The notes: generated from the letters alone by a model not told the origin. Numbered from the stretch's first letter, positions 18,788-28,614 are shown. The stretch: DNA of 64,000 nt from Pandoraea commovens (GCF_902459615.1 NZ_CABPSA010000002.1:248001-312000); one strand, 5' to 3'. Numbers and translations: made by a program.

Positions 18788-19786
18788 TCACGACGCCTGC
18801 GACATCGACCGGAAGAACCGGCTGCGCGCAATAAACTCGCCCACGAGACCGCGTCGGAACGCCAGCACGCAGATGATGAAGATCGCACCGATCACGATGG
18901 TCACGGATTCGCCGAGCGTCTGAAACCACGTCACGCCGGTCGCCGTCGCGAGCCAGTTGCCGATATCGCCGAGCTTGTTCTCGAGCACGATGATCACTAC
19001 CGCCCCCACCACCGGCCCGAGCATCGTGCCGAGCCCGCCCACCAGCGTCATCAGAATCACCATGCCCGACATCGTCCAGTGAACGTCGGTGAGGGTCTCG
19101 AAGCCCAGCACCACCGTCTTGGTCGAACCGGCGAGCGCAGCGAGTGTGGCCGACAGCACGAACGCCAGCAGCTTGAAGCGGTCGACGTCGTAACCCAGCG
19201 AGATCGCGCGGGGCTCGTTCTCCTTGATCGCCTTGAGCACCTGACCGAACGGCGAGTGCACGATGCGCATGATCAGCAAGAAACCCAGCGCGCAAATCGC
19301 GAGCACCACGTAGTACAGCGTGAGATCCGAGTCGAGCGGCAGCAGACCGAAGAGCGAACCGCGCGGCACGCCTTGCAGGCCGTCTTCCCCGCCGGTAAAC
19401 GGCGCTTGCAGACAGAAGAAGTAAAGCATCTGCGCGAGCGCCAGCGTGATCATGGCGAAGTAGATGCCCTGCCGCCGGATCGCCAGCAAGCCGATCACCA
19501 GCCCCAGCACCGCCCCCGCCACCACGCCCGCAAGAATGCCGATCTCCGGCGTAAAGCCGAGGTTGCGAATCGCATAGCCCGTCACATAACCGGCGCTACC
19601 GAAGAACGCAGCGTGACCGAACGACAGAAGGCCCGTGAAGCCGAGCAGCAAGTTGAAGGCGGCGGCGAACAGTGCGAAGCACAGCACCTTCATGACGAAG
19701 ACCGGATACGCGCCGACAAACGGCGCGACGATCAGCGCCAACAGCAGCAGGGAATACAGCACGCGTTGTTGCATCTGTTGTTGCAT
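18788..19786 (-). CDS. livM: Branched-chain amino acid-type ABC transporter permease LivM
   Basis: Permease subunit of 332 residues with about nine helices. The conserved LivM segments are present: GFTGLLSFGHAAFFGSAGYV, RRQGIYFAMITLALAQMLYF and GGEDGLQGVPRG, then the cytoplasmic coupling loop FGQVLKAIKENEPRAISLGYD. The ATG at 19786 has AGGGACG upstream and opens with a glutamine-rich start (MQQQMQQ). It follows livH by 11 bp. Unlike the first system in this window it is not fused to an ATPase. Last gene of the second liv operon. Confidence 0.93.
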   Translation of the reverse strand: MQQQMQQRVLYSLLLLALIVAPFVGAYPVFVMKVLCFALFAAAFNLLLGFTGLLSFGHAAFFGSAGYVTGYAIRNLGFTPEIGILAGVVAGAVLGLVIGLLAIRRQGIYFAMITLALAQMLYFFCLQAPFTGGEDGLQGVPRGSLFGLLPLDSDLTLYYVVLAICALGFLLIMRIVHSPFGQVLKAIKENEPRAISLGYDVDRFKLLAFVLSATLAALAGSTKTVVLGFETLTDVHWTMSGMVILMTLVGGLGTMLGPVVGAVVIIVLENKLGDIGNWLATATGVTWFQTLGESVTIVIGAIFIICVLAFRRGLVGEFIARSRFFRSMSQAS

Positions 19787-19797
19787 GGTTTCGTCCC

Positions 19798-20682
19798 TTA
19801 CTTTTGTTTGCCGAACAGCCCCGCAGGGCGCAGCAGCAACACGATCACCATGATGAAGAACACCACGGTCGCCGACGCTTCCGGGTAGAACACCTTGGTG
19901 AAGCCTTCGATCACGCCGAGCATCAGCCCGGTGACGATCGAGCCCATGATGGAGCCCATTCCGCCGATCACCACCACCGCGAACACGGTGATGATCATCG
20001 ACTGGCCCATGAGCGGCGAGATCTGAATGACGGGCGCGGCGAGCACACCGGCGAACGCCGCCAGCGCCACGCCGAAGCCGTACGTCAGCGTGATCATGAG
20101 GGGCACGTTCACGCCGAACGCTTCCACGAGCTTCGGGTTCTCCGTACCCGCGCGCAGATACGCGCCGATCTTCGTCTTCTCGATGATGAACCACGTCGCG
20201 AAGCAGACGATGAGCGATGCCACCACCACCCACGCGCGATAGTTCGGCATGAACATGAAGCCGAGGTTGGTCGCACCGGACAGCGCGTCGGGCGCATCGA
20301 ACGGCTGCCCGGACACACCGTATATCGAGCGGAACACGCCTTCGAGCACGAGCGTGATGCCGAACGTCAGCAGCAGCCCGTAAAGATGATCGAGCTTGTA
20401 GATCCAGCGCAGCATGGTGCGCTCGATCACGATGCCGATGATGCCCACCACGACGGGGGCGAGGATCAGCATGACCCAGTAATTGAGGCCGAGATAGTTG
20501 CCGCCCATCCAGGCGAGCATGGCCCCCAGCATGAACAACGCGCCGTGCGCGAAGTTGATCACGTTGAGCAGACCGAAAATCACCGCCAGGCCGAGACTCA
20601 GCATGGCGTAAAACGAGCCGTTCACCAGTCCCAGCAGCAGTTGGCTCAACAGCGCCGGCAGGGGGATGCCTAGAAAGTCCAT
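19798..20682 (-). CDS. livH: Branched-chain amino acid-type ABC transporter permease LivH
   Basis: Permease subunit of 294 residues, the standard LivH length. The N-terminal motif GLVNGSFYAMLSLGLAVIFG continues into NVINFAHGALFMLGA. The coupling loop is KIGAYLRAGTENPKLVEAFGVN, and GGMGSIMGSIVTGLMLGVIE is the conserved late segment. It lies between the binding-protein gene and livM on one strand. Together with livFG, livM and the binding protein it forms a complete five-gene importer of the LivJ/LivHMGF class, independent of the one at 11.5-17.3 kb. Confidence 0.94.
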   Translation of the reverse strand: MDFLGIPLPALLSQLLLGLVNGSFYAMLSLGLAVIFGLLNVINFAHGALFMLGAMLAWMGGNYLGLNYWVMLILAPVVVGIIGIVIERTMLRWIYKLDHLYGLLLTFGITLVLEGVFRSIYGVSGQPFDAPDALSGATNLGFMFMPNYRAWVVVASLIVCFATWFIIEKTKIGAYLRAGTENPKLVEAFGVNVPLMITLTYGFGVALAAFAGVLAAPVIQISPLMGQSMIITVFAVVVIGGMGSIMGSIVTGLMLGVIEGFTKVFYPEASATVVFFIMVIVLLLRPAGLFGKQK

Positions 20683-20778
20683 CGAAATCGATTCTCTGGG
20701 AGAAACCTTGGAGAAAGGTCGCGACGGGACACGCGTCCCGTCGCTATCCGTGCATCGCTTACTAAAGAAGTGCTGCGC

Positions 20779-21978
20779 TTACTTCAGCTTGCAGGTCGAT
20801 TCGGCTTCGGTGGTGAAGGCCTTCTCGCCCGGGATCGTCGCGACTACCTTGTAGTAGTCCCACGGCTCCTTCGATTCCTTCTTCGACTTCACTTGCATCA
20901 GGTACATGTCATGGACCATCGTGCCGTCCTTCCGGATGTAGCCCTTGCTGAACATGTCGTCGATCTTGATCTTGTGCAACTGCTCCATGACCTTGTCGGC
21001 ATCCGTCGTACCGGCGGCCTGAACGGCCTTGAGGTACGTCATCGTGGCCGAGTAGTCGCCTGCTTGCAGGCTCGACGGCATCTTCTTCATCTTGCTGAAG
21101 TAGCGCTTGGCGAATTCACGCGACTTGGCGTCCTTGTCCCAGTACCAGCTGTCGGTCAGGTACATGCCTTCGGTGTTATCCAGACCGAGCGAGTGAATAT
21201 CGTTGATGAACACGAGCAGACCGGCGATCTGCATCTTGCCCTTGATACCGAATTCCTTCGCCGCCTTGATCGCGTTGATGGTGTCGCCACCGGCGTTCGC
21301 CAGACCCAGCACCTGCGCCTTGGACGCCTGCGCCTGCAACAGGTACGACGAGAAGTCCGAAGCGGACAGCGGGTGACGCACCTGCCCCACCACCGTGCCG
21401 CCGTTGGCCTTCACCACGTCGGACGTGGACTTCTCCAGCGCGTGGCCGAAGGCATAGTCGGCGGTCAGGAAGAACCACGACTTGCCGCCCGCCTTCACCA
21501 CGGCCGAACCCGTGCCGCGTGCGAGCGCGACGGTGTCGTACGCGTAGTGCACGCCGTACGGCTGGCACTGGTCGTTGGTCAGTGCATCGGAGCCTGCGCC
21601 CACGTTGATGTAGACCTTCTTCTTCTCGGCGGAGACCTTGTTCATCGCCAGGCCGGTGCCCGAGTTGGTGCCGCCGATGAGCATGTCCACGCCACCACGG
21701 TCGAACCATTCGCGCGCCTTCGACGCCGCGACGTCCGCCTTGTTCTGGTGGTCGGCCGTGACCAGTTCGACCGGCTTGCCGAGGACCTTGCCGCCGAAGT
21801 CGGCGATGGCCATCTTGATGGCTTCCGCGCCGCCCTGTCCGTCGATGTCGGTGTACAGACCCGACATATCGGTAATGAAACCGATCTTCACCGTGTTGCC
21901 ATCGGCGTGGGCCTGCGAGGCCATTGCCGCAAAACCAAACGCAGCCGCAACGGCCAACGCCTTCATCCGCATCGTCAT
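20779..21978 (-). CDS. Branched-chain amino acid-type ABC substrate-binding protein
   Basis: Periplasmic ligand-binding protein of 399 residues. The signal peptide is MTMRMKALAVAAAFGFAAMA with cleavage after SQAHA. Peripla_BP_6 features are IGFITDMSGLYTDIDGQGG, LVTADHQNKADVAAS, DMLIGGTNSGTGLAMN and WFFLTADYAFGHALE. Two near-C-terminal cysteines (about residue 155 in NDQCQPYG and ESTCKLK at the end) could pair. The start at 21978 has GGAGACGAAG directly upstream. It lies between livF and livH. This family often carries amides or aromatic acids as well as leucine, so the ligand is open. Confidence 0.92.
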   Translation of the reverse strand: MTMRMKALAVAAAFGFAAMASQAHADGNTVKIGFITDMSGLYTDIDGQGGAEAIKMAIADFGGKVLGKPVELVTADHQNKADVAASKAREWFDRGGVDMLIGGTNSGTGLAMNKVSAEKKKVYINVGAGSDALTNDQCQPYGVHYAYDTVALARGTGSAVVKAGGKSWFFLTADYAFGHALEKSTSDVVKANGGTVVGQVRHPLSASDFSSYLLQAQASKAQVLGLANAGGDTINAIKAAKEFGIKGKMQIAGLLVFINDIHSLGLDNTEGMYLTDSWYWDKDAKSREFAKRYFSKMKKMPSSLQAGDYSATMTYLKAVQAAGTTDADKVMEQLHKIKIDDMFSKGYIRKDGTMVHDMYLMQVKSKKESKEPWDYYKVVATIPGEKAFTTEAESTCKLK

Positions 21979-22048
21979 CTTCGTCTCCTTCGTGGATTTG
22001 ATCGCCTGGGTCCATCGCCCGGCACGCGTACACGCCGGGTAGCTCACC

Positions 22049-22822
22049 TCATACGCCCAACAACTCGTGCAGCACCGGCATCTTCGTCTCCAGCTCCGGA
22101 GCGCCGAAGCGCTCCACGATCTTGCCGTGCTCCATGACATAGAAGCGATCGGCCAGCGGAGCCGCAAAACGGAAATTCTGTTCCACCATCACGATGGTGT
22201 AGCCACGCGCTTTGAGCGTGGTGATCATGCGCGCAAGCGTCTGCACGATCACCGGCGCGAGGCCTTCGGAAATCTCGTCGAGCAACAACAGATTCGCACC
22301 CGTGCGCAGAATGCGCGCCACCGCGAGCATCTGTTGTTCGCCACCCGACAGGCGCGTGCCCTGACTGTGACGGCGCTCTTTCAGGTTCGGGAACATGTCG
22401 TAGATCTCGTCGAGCGACATGCCGCGCCCGCCATCGTCGCGACGATTGCCACTCATGCCGATATACGGCGGCAGCAGCAGGTTTTCCTCACACGACAAGC
22501 TCGCGAAAATGCCGCGCTCTTCAGGGCAATACCCCACGCCGTGATGCGCGACCTTATACGTCGGCAGATGAATCGTTTCTTCACCGGCAATGCGAATCGA
22601 TCCCTGACGCTGACCGGTCAGGCCCATGATTGCGCGCAGCGTCGTGGTGCGCCCGGCCCCGTTGCGGCCAAGCAGCGTGACGACTTCGCCACGCCCGACC
22701 GTCAGGTCCACACCGTGCAGGATGTGCGACTCGCCGTACCACGCCTGAAGCCCTTCGACTTCCAGTGCGGGCACGTTGCCGCCGCTCTTGCCACCCTGGT
22801 TGTTGCCGCCGTTACCGTACAT
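22049..22822 (-). CDS. livF: LivF-type ABC ATPase with arginine in Walker A
   Basis: ATPase subunit of 257 residues from the ATG at 22822. It has a glycine/asparagine-rich N-terminal tail of about 17 residues (GNGGNNQGGKSGG) absent from the first LivF in this window. The P-loop reads GRNGAGRTTT: the normally invariant lysine is Arg58 (codon CGC, read clearly). Signature TRLSGGEQQMLAVARIL and Walker B LLLLDEISEGLAPV are otherwise standard. A GTG at 22834 would overlap the livG stop as GTGA; the ATG has GAGGA at better spacing. Arginine there usually weakens ATP hydrolysis, though related proteins of this group may share it. Confidence 0.88.
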   Translation of the reverse strand: MYGNGGNNQGGKSGGNVPALEVEGLQAWYGESHILHGVDLTVGRGEVVTLLGRNGAGRTTTLRAIMGLTGQRQGSIRIAGEETIHLPTYKVAHHGVGYCPEERGIFASLSCEENLLLPPYIGMSGNRRDDGGRGMSLDEIYDMFPNLKERRHSQGTRLSGGEQQMLAVARILRTGANLLLLDEISEGLAPVIVQTLARMITTLKARGYTIVMVEQNFRFAAPLADRFYVMEHGKIVERFGAPELETKMPVLHELLGV

Positions 22823-22830
22823 AGCCGTCC

Positions 22831-23610
22831 TCACCCGTGGGCTCCCTGCATTTCGCCGTCCGCCGTGCCCATGTAGGCTTCCATCACCTGCGGATTCTTC
22901 GAGACTTCGTGATACGGCCCTTCGGCGAGCACCTCGCCGCGCTGAAGCACGGTGATGGTGTCGGAGATGCCCGCAATCACGTTCATGTTGTGCTCCACCA
23001 TCAGAATCGTGCGTCCGGCCGACACTTTCTTGATGAGTGCCGTGACGCGATCGACGTCTTCGTGACCCATGCCTTGCGTGGGTTCGTCGAGCAACATTAG
23101 TTCGGGTTCCATAGCAAGTGTGGTGGCGATTTCGAGCGCGCGTTTGCGGCCGTACGGCAACTCCACGGTGAGCGTATGGGCGAATTCAGTGAGGCCGACT
23201 TCCGCGAGCAACTCCATGGCACGCGCGTCGAGCTGGCGCAGCGTACGACTGCTGCTCCAGAAGTGGAACGCCGTGCCGAGATTGCGTTGCAGACCGATGC
23301 GCACGTTCTCGAGCACGGTGAGGTGCGGGAACACGGCAGAGATCTGGAACGAGCGGATGATGCCGCGTCGTGCGATTTGCGCAGGCGCTTCACGGGTGAT
23401 GTCTTCCCCGTTGAAGGTGATGGAGCCAGCACTGGGCACAAGGAATTTCGTGAGCAGGTTGAAGCAGGTGGTCTTGCCTGCACCGTTCGGCCCGATCAGC
23501 GCATGAATGGTGCCGCGCGCGACGCGCAGGTCGACCCCGTTCACGGCGGTGAAGCCACGGAACTCTTTGGTGAGCCCGCGGGTTTCGAGAATGTAATCGT
23601 TGTTCGCCAT
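22831..23610 (-). CDS. livG: Branched-chain amino acid-type ABC transporter ATPase LivG
   Basis: ATPase subunit of 259 residues and first gene of the second liv operon. Walker A is GPNGAGKTTCF, followed by the LivG-specific GIIRSFQISAVFPHLTVLENV. The signature place reads ELPYGRKRALEIATTLA, and Walker B LMLLDEPTQGMGHED. I set the start at 23610, with AGGAGAC upstream; an extension to 23769 would add an arginine-rich stretch unlike the family. Because its partner LivF has an altered P-loop, this subunit with its intact lysine may carry most of the ATP hydrolysis. Confidence 0.93.
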   Translation of the reverse strand: MANNDYILETRGLTKEFRGFTAVNGVDLRVARGTIHALIGPNGAGKTTCFNLLTKFLVPSAGSITFNGEDITREAPAQIARRGIIRSFQISAVFPHLTVLENVRIGLQRNLGTAFHFWSSSRTLRQLDARAMELLAEVGLTEFAHTLTVELPYGRKRALEIATTLAMEPELMLLDEPTQGMGHEDVDRVTALIKKVSAGRTILMVEHNMNVIAGISDTITVLQRGEVLAEGPYHEVSKNPQVMEAYMGTADGEMQGAHG

Positions 23611-24047
23611 GTCTCCTGCCACATTCCTGGTTGGCGGTGCGAAACGTCGTGCGCGCTTCAGACACCATCGTCTGTGACAACCGCAAGGCAGGCGGGTAAC
23701 GCTATGGTTGGCGTCGCCGGCAAAGTGCCCCGCGTCCCAAAGGAAGCGCCGAATTCTTGGTTCGATCACTCATAGGGAAACGTTATTGTGTGTGGTTTGC
23801 TGCAACGCGATCATTGGGATTTGCACTTAGCTTCGCACCCCTCGAAACGCGCATGCTCACACGCGTTGCAGAACGTTCGGTCACATGGGACGAGACGATG
23901 CACCGCCCTTGTGCGACAAGGCTTTTGCGGCACATGCAAATGTGCAGGCGATAGCGAATATCGATGAGATACCGCACCGGGCACTCATCGATATTGCGCG
24001 ACATTAGGTATTACTACGTAAGTTTTGTAAAACCGAGGGAAAAGCCG
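23611..24047. other. Gene-free stretch with a 12-bp inverted repeat
   Basis: About 440 bp between livG and the GMC oxidoreductase gene. The livG promoter must lie here. At 23957-23968 and 23984-23995 there is a perfect inverted repeat (AATATCGATGAG) around a 15-base centre, about 50 bp after the GMC stop. It lacks a T run on either strand, so it could be an operator or a weak transcript end. Nothing else seen. Confidence 0.5.
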
Positions 24048-25697
24048 TTACCTGACGCCAACCTTACGCGCAGCGCGAATCATGTCGCTGGCGCGCTCCG
24101 CGATCATGATCGTCGGCGAGTTGGTGTTACCTGACGTGATCGTCGGCATGACGGACGCATCCACCACACGCAACCCCTGTACGCCGCGCACACGCAACTG
24201 CGGATCGACGACTGCGTCGGGGTCGTCGTGACGCCCCATGCGACACGTGCCGACCGGATGAAAGATTGTCGTACCGATGTCGCCCGCGGCGCGCTTCAGG
24301 TCGTCGTCGCTCTGGTACGACGGTCCCGGCAGATACTCCCGCGGCTCGTAACGGGCGAACGCCGGCGCGCCCACAATGCGGCGCGTGAGCTTGATGGCGT
24401 CGGCGGCGACTCGCAAGTCCGCTTCCGTCGAGAGATATTGCGGCGCGATGTTCGGTGCCACGCGCGCATCGGGCGACGTGAGATGCACGTGGCCGCGCGA
24501 CGTCGGTCGCAGATTGCACACTGACGCCGTGAACGCGTTGAACTTGTGCAGCGGCTCGCCGAACTTCTCCAGCGACAGCGGCTGGACGTGATACTCCAGA
24601 TCGGGACGCGTCACGTCTTCGCGACTGCGCGCAAACGCACCGAGCTGCGACGGCGCCATGCTCATCGGCCCACGCTGCGTGAACGCGTATTGCATGCCGA
24701 TCGACAGTTTGCCCAGCAGACTGTTCGCGGTGAGGTTGAGCGTCTTCGCGCCGCGCAGTTTGTACACGGTGCGCAATTGCAGATGGTCCTGCAAGTTCTC
24801 GCCGACAGCGGGCACATGCGACACGACATCGATGCCGAGATTGCGCAACCGTTCACCGTCGCCAATGCCGGACACTTCGAGCAGATGCGGCGAATTCACT
24901 GCGCCCGCCGCGAGAATCGTCTCGACGTTCGCCAGCGCCACGAAGTCTTCATTGCCACCGCGATATGCGACACCCGTGCAGCGCGTGCCGTCGAACGTCA
25001 GACGGCTCACGCTCGCGCCGGTAATCACCGTCAGATTCGGACGTTGCGACGCCGGTCGCAAAAACCCCTTCGCCGCACTCCAGCGCACACCGCGCCGCTG
25101 ATTCACTTCGAAGTAGCCGATGCCGAAGTTGTCGCCGCGATTGAAGTCATCGGTTTTGGGAATGCCGATCTGCTCGGCAGCATCGGCGAACGAATCGAGC
25201 ACGCGCCATGACAGCCGCTGCTTCTCGACGCGCCATTCGCCACCGCTGCCGTGAAACTCGGAGTTTCCGTTGTAGTGATCTTCGCTGCGCTTGAACAGCG
25301 GCAGCACGTTGTCCCAGCGCCAGCCCTCGTCGCCGGTCGCATCGGCCCACACGTCGTAATCTTCACGCTGACCGCGCATGTAGATCATGCCGTTGATCGA
25401 CGAACTGCCACCCAGCACCCGCCCGCGTGGATAGGCAAGCGAGCGACCGTTCAGCCCGGCCTCCTCTTGCGTGCGATACAGCCAGTCCGTGCGCGGGTTA
25501 CCGATGCAGTAGAGATAGCCGACGGGGATGTGAATCCAGTGATAGTCGTCCTTCCCGCCAGCTTCGAGCAGCAGCACGGTGACGTCCGGGTCTTGCGTGA
25601 GACGGTTCGCCAGCACACAGCCCGCTGACCCGGCCCCGACGATGATGTAATCGAAGCGCTCCTGCTTGTCGCTATGCTTGTCCGTCTGCTTGCTCAT
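24048..25697 (-). CDS. GMC-family FAD alcohol oxidoreductase (choline dehydrogenase-like)
   Basis: FAD flavoenzyme of 549 residues that oxidises a primary alcohol to the aldehyde. The ADP-binding motif is DYIIVGAGSAGCVLANRL (from residue 16), and GMC signature 1 is RGRVLGGSSSINGMIYMRG. The catalytic histidine lies in FHPVGTCRMG and the paired asparagine in SGNTNSPTIMIAERASDMI. I chose the ATG at 25697 (MSKQTDKH), preceded by GGGA; a longer in-frame form has an implausible arginine-rich start. The likely partner is mmsA, 135 bp upstream on the same strand: alcohol to aldehyde here, semialdehyde oxidation there. The substrate is not known. Confidence 0.88.
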   Translation of the reverse strand: MSKQTDKHSDKQERFDYIIVGAGSAGCVLANRLTQDPDVTVLLLEAGGKDDYHWIHIPVGYLYCIGNPRTDWLYRTQEEAGLNGRSLAYPRGRVLGGSSSINGMIYMRGQREDYDVWADATGDEGWRWDNVLPLFKRSEDHYNGNSEFHGSGGEWRVEKQRLSWRVLDSFADAAEQIGIPKTDDFNRGDNFGIGYFEVNQRRGVRWSAAKGFLRPASQRPNLTVITGASVSRLTFDGTRCTGVAYRGGNEDFVALANVETILAAGAVNSPHLLEVSGIGDGERLRNLGIDVVSHVPAVGENLQDHLQLRTVYKLRGAKTLNLTANSLLGKLSIGMQYAFTQRGPMSMAPSQLGAFARSREDVTRPDLEYHVQPLSLEKFGEPLHKFNAFTASVCNLRPTSRGHVHLTSPDARVAPNIAPQYLSTEADLRVAADAIKLTRRIVGAPAFARYEPREYLPGPSYQSDDDLKRAAGDIGTTIFHPVGTCRMGRHDDPDAVVDPQLRVRGVQGLRVVDASVMPTITSGNTNSPTIMIAERASDMIRAARKVGVR

Positions 25698-25832
25698 TCC
25701 CGCATGTCTCCGTCGTTGGCGCGGCACTCGCCATAGTGCGGTGCCGACACTGGTGCGGCACCCGAGTGGGGTGGACTGCCGCCACCCTCACCGGGTTCAT
25801 TTTTGTCGTTGTGTTGTTTGCCGCGTCGCGAT

Positions 25833-27341
25833 TTACTTCGCCACCGGCATCGTGAACTCCGCGCCCTTACCGATGCTGTCGGGCCAGCGCTGCATCACGC
25901 TCTTGAAGCGCGTGTAGAAGCGAATGCCCTCTTCGCCATAAGCGTGATGATCGCCGAACAGCGAACGCTTCCATCCGCCGAACGACTGCCACGCCATCGG
26001 CACCGGAATCGGCACATTGATGCCCACCATGCCGATCTTCACCTGACGCGAGAACGCGCGTGCCACGCCACCGTCGCTCGTGAAACACGATACGCCGTTG
26101 CCGAACTCGTGGGCGTTGATCAGCTCGATGGCCGAGGCCAGATCGGGCACGCGCACAACGGCCAGCACCGGCCCGAAGATTTCGTCGCGATAGATCGTCA
26201 TCTCGGTCGTCACATGATCGAACAGCGTGCCGCCAAGGAAGAAGCCCTGCGCGTGCCCCGGGACTTGCAGGCCGCGACCGTCAACCAGCAGCGTCGCCCC
26301 GGCACTCACACCTTCCGCAATATAGCCCTCGATCTTCGCCTTGTGGGCGGCGGTCACGACCGGGCCCATCTCCGACGCGTCGTCCGCGCCCGGCCCGACG
26401 CGCAGCGCCTTCACGCGCGGCACCAGCGCGTCGACGAGACGATCTGCCACCTGCCCCACCGCGACCGCCACCGAGATCGCCATGCAGCGCTCGCCCGCCG
26501 AGCCGTAGGCCGCGCCGATCAGCGCATCGACGGCCTGATCGAGATTCGCGTCGGGCATCACCACGAGATGGTTCTTCGCGCCGCCCAGCGCCTGCACGCG
26601 CTTGCCGCGTCGCGTGCCTTCCGTATAGATGTACTCGGCTATCGGCGTCGACCCGACGAACGACAGGGCTTCGACGTCCGGGTGATCGAGCAGCGCGTCC
26701 ACGGCGACCTTGTCACCCTGCACCACGTTGAACACGCCGTCCGGCAGCCCGGCTTCGCGCAGCAGGTCGGCAATCAGCAGACTCGCCGACGGATCGCGCT
26801 CCGAGGGCTTGAGCACGAACGTATTGCCGCAGGCGAGTGCGATCGGGAACATCCACATCGGCACCATCACCGGGAAGTTGAACGGCGTGATCCCCGCGCA
26901 GACGCCGACCGGCTGACGCAGATGCCAGTTGTCGATGCCGCCGCCGATGTTGTCGCTGTGCTTGCCCATCAGCAAATTCGGCGCCCCGCAGGCGTACTCG
27001 ACAATCTCGATGCCGCGCGTGACTTCGCCGCGCGCGTCGGAGAACACCTTGCCGTGTTCGCGGGTAATGATGCGGGCGAGCTCGTCCTGATGCTCGTCGA
27101 GCAGTGCCTTGAACTTGAACAGCACACGGGCGCGCTTGAGCGGTGCCGTTTCCGACCACGACGGCAGCGCCGCTTTCGCCGCCGCCACCGCCGCATTCAC
27201 GTCCTTCACGCTGGCCAGCGCCACGCGGGCGCTCACCGCCCCCTCGGCCGGATTGAAGACGTCGGCGAAGCGCTCGCCCTCACCCGCCACACGTTGGCCA
27301 CCGATGAAGTGCTGGACGGTCGGAATATCAGCGTTGCTCAT
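25833..27341 (-). CDS. mmsA: CoA-acylating methylmalonate-semialdehyde dehydrogenase MmsA
   Basis: Converts methylmalonate or malonate semialdehyde to propionyl- or acetyl-CoA with NAD, in valine, inositol or beta-alanine breakdown. It has 502 residues. The nucleophile is Cys286 in [11 protein letters not shown]. Family-specific segments are [31 protein letters not shown] and the C-terminal [20 protein letters not shown]. It lacks the general-base glutamate used by non-acylating relatives at its usual place ([12 protein letters not shown]), as expected for this subclass. AGGAAA lies upstream of the ATG. A LysR gene is divergent across 171 bp and probably regulates it. Confidence 0.93.
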   Translation of the reverse strand: MSNADIPTVQHFIGGQRVAGEGERFADVFNPAEGAVSARVALASVKDVNAAVAAAKAALPSWSETAPLKRARVLFKFKALLDEHQDELARIITREHGKVFSDARGEVTRGIEIVEYACGAPNLLMGKHSDNIGGGIDNWHLRQPVGVCAGITPFNFPVMVPMWMFPIALACGNTFVLKPSERDPSASLLIADLLREAGLPDGVFNVVQGDKVAVDALLDHPDVEALSFVGSTPIAEYIYTEGTRRGKRVQALGGAKNHLVVMPDANLDQAVDALIGAAYGSAGERCMAISVAVAVGQVADRLVDALVPRVKALRVGPGADDASEMGPVVTAAHKAKIEGYIAEGVSAGATLLVDGRGLQVPGHAQGFFLGGTLFDHVTTEMTIYRDEIFGPVLAVVRVPDLASAIELINAHEFGNGVSCFTSDGGVARAFSRQVKIGMVGINVPIPVPMAWQSFGGWKRSLFGDHHAYGEEGIRFYTRFKSVMQRWPDSIGKGAEFTMPVAK

Positions 27342-27455
27342 GTTCGTTTCCTGTGGATTTCAAGGCATCGGCGCTGGTGTTTCCCTGCTCAGCGCCACGA
27401 GTAGCCCCAAGCGTACTGCCGCGAGGGGCGGCAATCCAATGAGAAAAAATCAAAA

Positions 27456-27480
27456 GCAATATAAGATCCGCTTATATTGC
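27456..27480. promoter_or_regulatory. 25-bp palindrome between mmsA and its LysR regulator
   Basis: Perfect 10-bp arms GCAATATAAG and CTTATATTGC around ATCCG. It contains the LysR-type T-N11-A core (TATAAG-ATCCG-CTTATA) and sits 32 bp before the LysR start and 115 bp before mmsA. It is the obvious recognition site for the LysR protein encoded next to it. Confidence 0.75.
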
Positions 27481-27512
27481 CCCGGTGAAATGCCTGCTTT
27501 CGTCCTCCCTCC

Positions 27513-28388
27513 ATGGAACTCGCTCATCTTCGCGCCTTTGTCGCCATCGCCCGTGAGGGCAATCTCACGCGTGCCGCCCAACGTCTGCATCTGACGCAGC
27601 CCGCCGTGAGCCTTCAGGTGAAGGCCCTGCAAGAGACGCTGCGACTCACCCTCTTCACGCGTACCGCGCAGGGGCTGGCGCTCACGCGGGACGGTCAGGC
27701 GCTGCTGCCGCTCGCCGAGCGCATGCTGACGGCGCTGACCGACCTTCAACAGGCCGCCGGTGCGCTGCGCGATACCGTGCGCGGACGCCTGCGCATCGGC
27801 ACCATCCTCGATCCCGAATTCACGCGTCTGGGCGCGTTTCTCAAACGTCTGGTGGAGTCGTATCCGCAGATCGAGACGGCCCTGCGCCACAGCATGTCGG
27901 GCGACGTGCTGCAACGGCTTGAGCGCAGCGAGCTGGACGTCGGCTTCTATATCGGCAGTCCCGACCCGACGCGCTTTCACGCGATTACCCTCACACCCTT
28001 CTCCTATCAGGTGCTGGCACCCGCTGGCTGGCGCGAACGTGTGTCCCGGCGCGGCTGGCGCGAACTCGCCGCCCTGCCGTGGATCTGGACACCGCCCGAA
28101 TCGGCGCATAACCGTCTGCTGTCGGCGGTCTTCGGCGAAGCCGGGGTATCGCCCGTCAAAGTGGCGGAAGTGGATCAGGAGCCGTCGATGCTCGATCTGG
28201 TGAAGTCGGGCATCGGTCTGTCGCTGGTGCGCGACTCGATCGCGCTGCGCGAGGCGCGTGCGCACGGCCTGGTGATCGCCGACAGCGTGTCGGTGCCCAC
28301 GGAACTCACGTTCGTCACCCTCGCCTCGCGGCGCGAGGAGCCCGCCATTGCCGCTGCACTGCAACTGGTCACGGCGGTGTGGGCCTGA
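27513..28388 (+). CDS. LysR-family transcriptional regulator
   Basis: DNA-binding regulator of 291 residues. The N-terminal winged helix is [20 protein letters not shown] with the recognition helix [20 protein letters not shown]. The C-terminal ligand-binding half starts near residue 90 ([20 protein letters not shown]). It is divergent from mmsA, with a perfect 25-bp palindrome in between, so it most likely controls mmsA and its neighbour and itself. There is no clear ribosome site before the ATG. The ligand is unknown; an intermediate of the mmsA pathway is a reasonable guess. Confidence 0.9.
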   Translation: MELAHLRAFVAIAREGNLTRAAQRLHLTQPAVSLQVKALQETLRLTLFTRTAQGLALTRDGQALLPLAERMLTALTDLQQAAGALRDTVRGRLRIGTILDPEFTRLGAFLKRLVESYPQIETALRHSMSGDVLQRLERSELDVGFYIGSPDPTRFHAITLTPFSYQVLAPAGWRERVSRRGWRELAALPWIWTPPESAHNRLLSAVFGEAGVSPVKVAEVDQEPSMLDLVKSGIGLSLVRDSIALREARAHGLVIADSVSVPTELTFVTLASRREEPAIAAALQLVTAVWA

Positions 28389-28614
28389 GCCGACTTTCGG
28401 GCCAGAACGCACGCATTTCACCCCGTCTCGCGACACCCTCGCTTCGCAATTCCGGCGCATAATCCATGCCTGCTCAGGCCTTCACGCTCAAGACATTCGA
28501 AAAGGCCCATCTCCCCGCAATTCATTCCCACGACATGGCACGTCCCCCAACGGCCTGCCATGCCGGATCCTTTCTAAAGCTCTAGAATTTAATTCTCTCT
28601 TCGAGGAGTCGATC

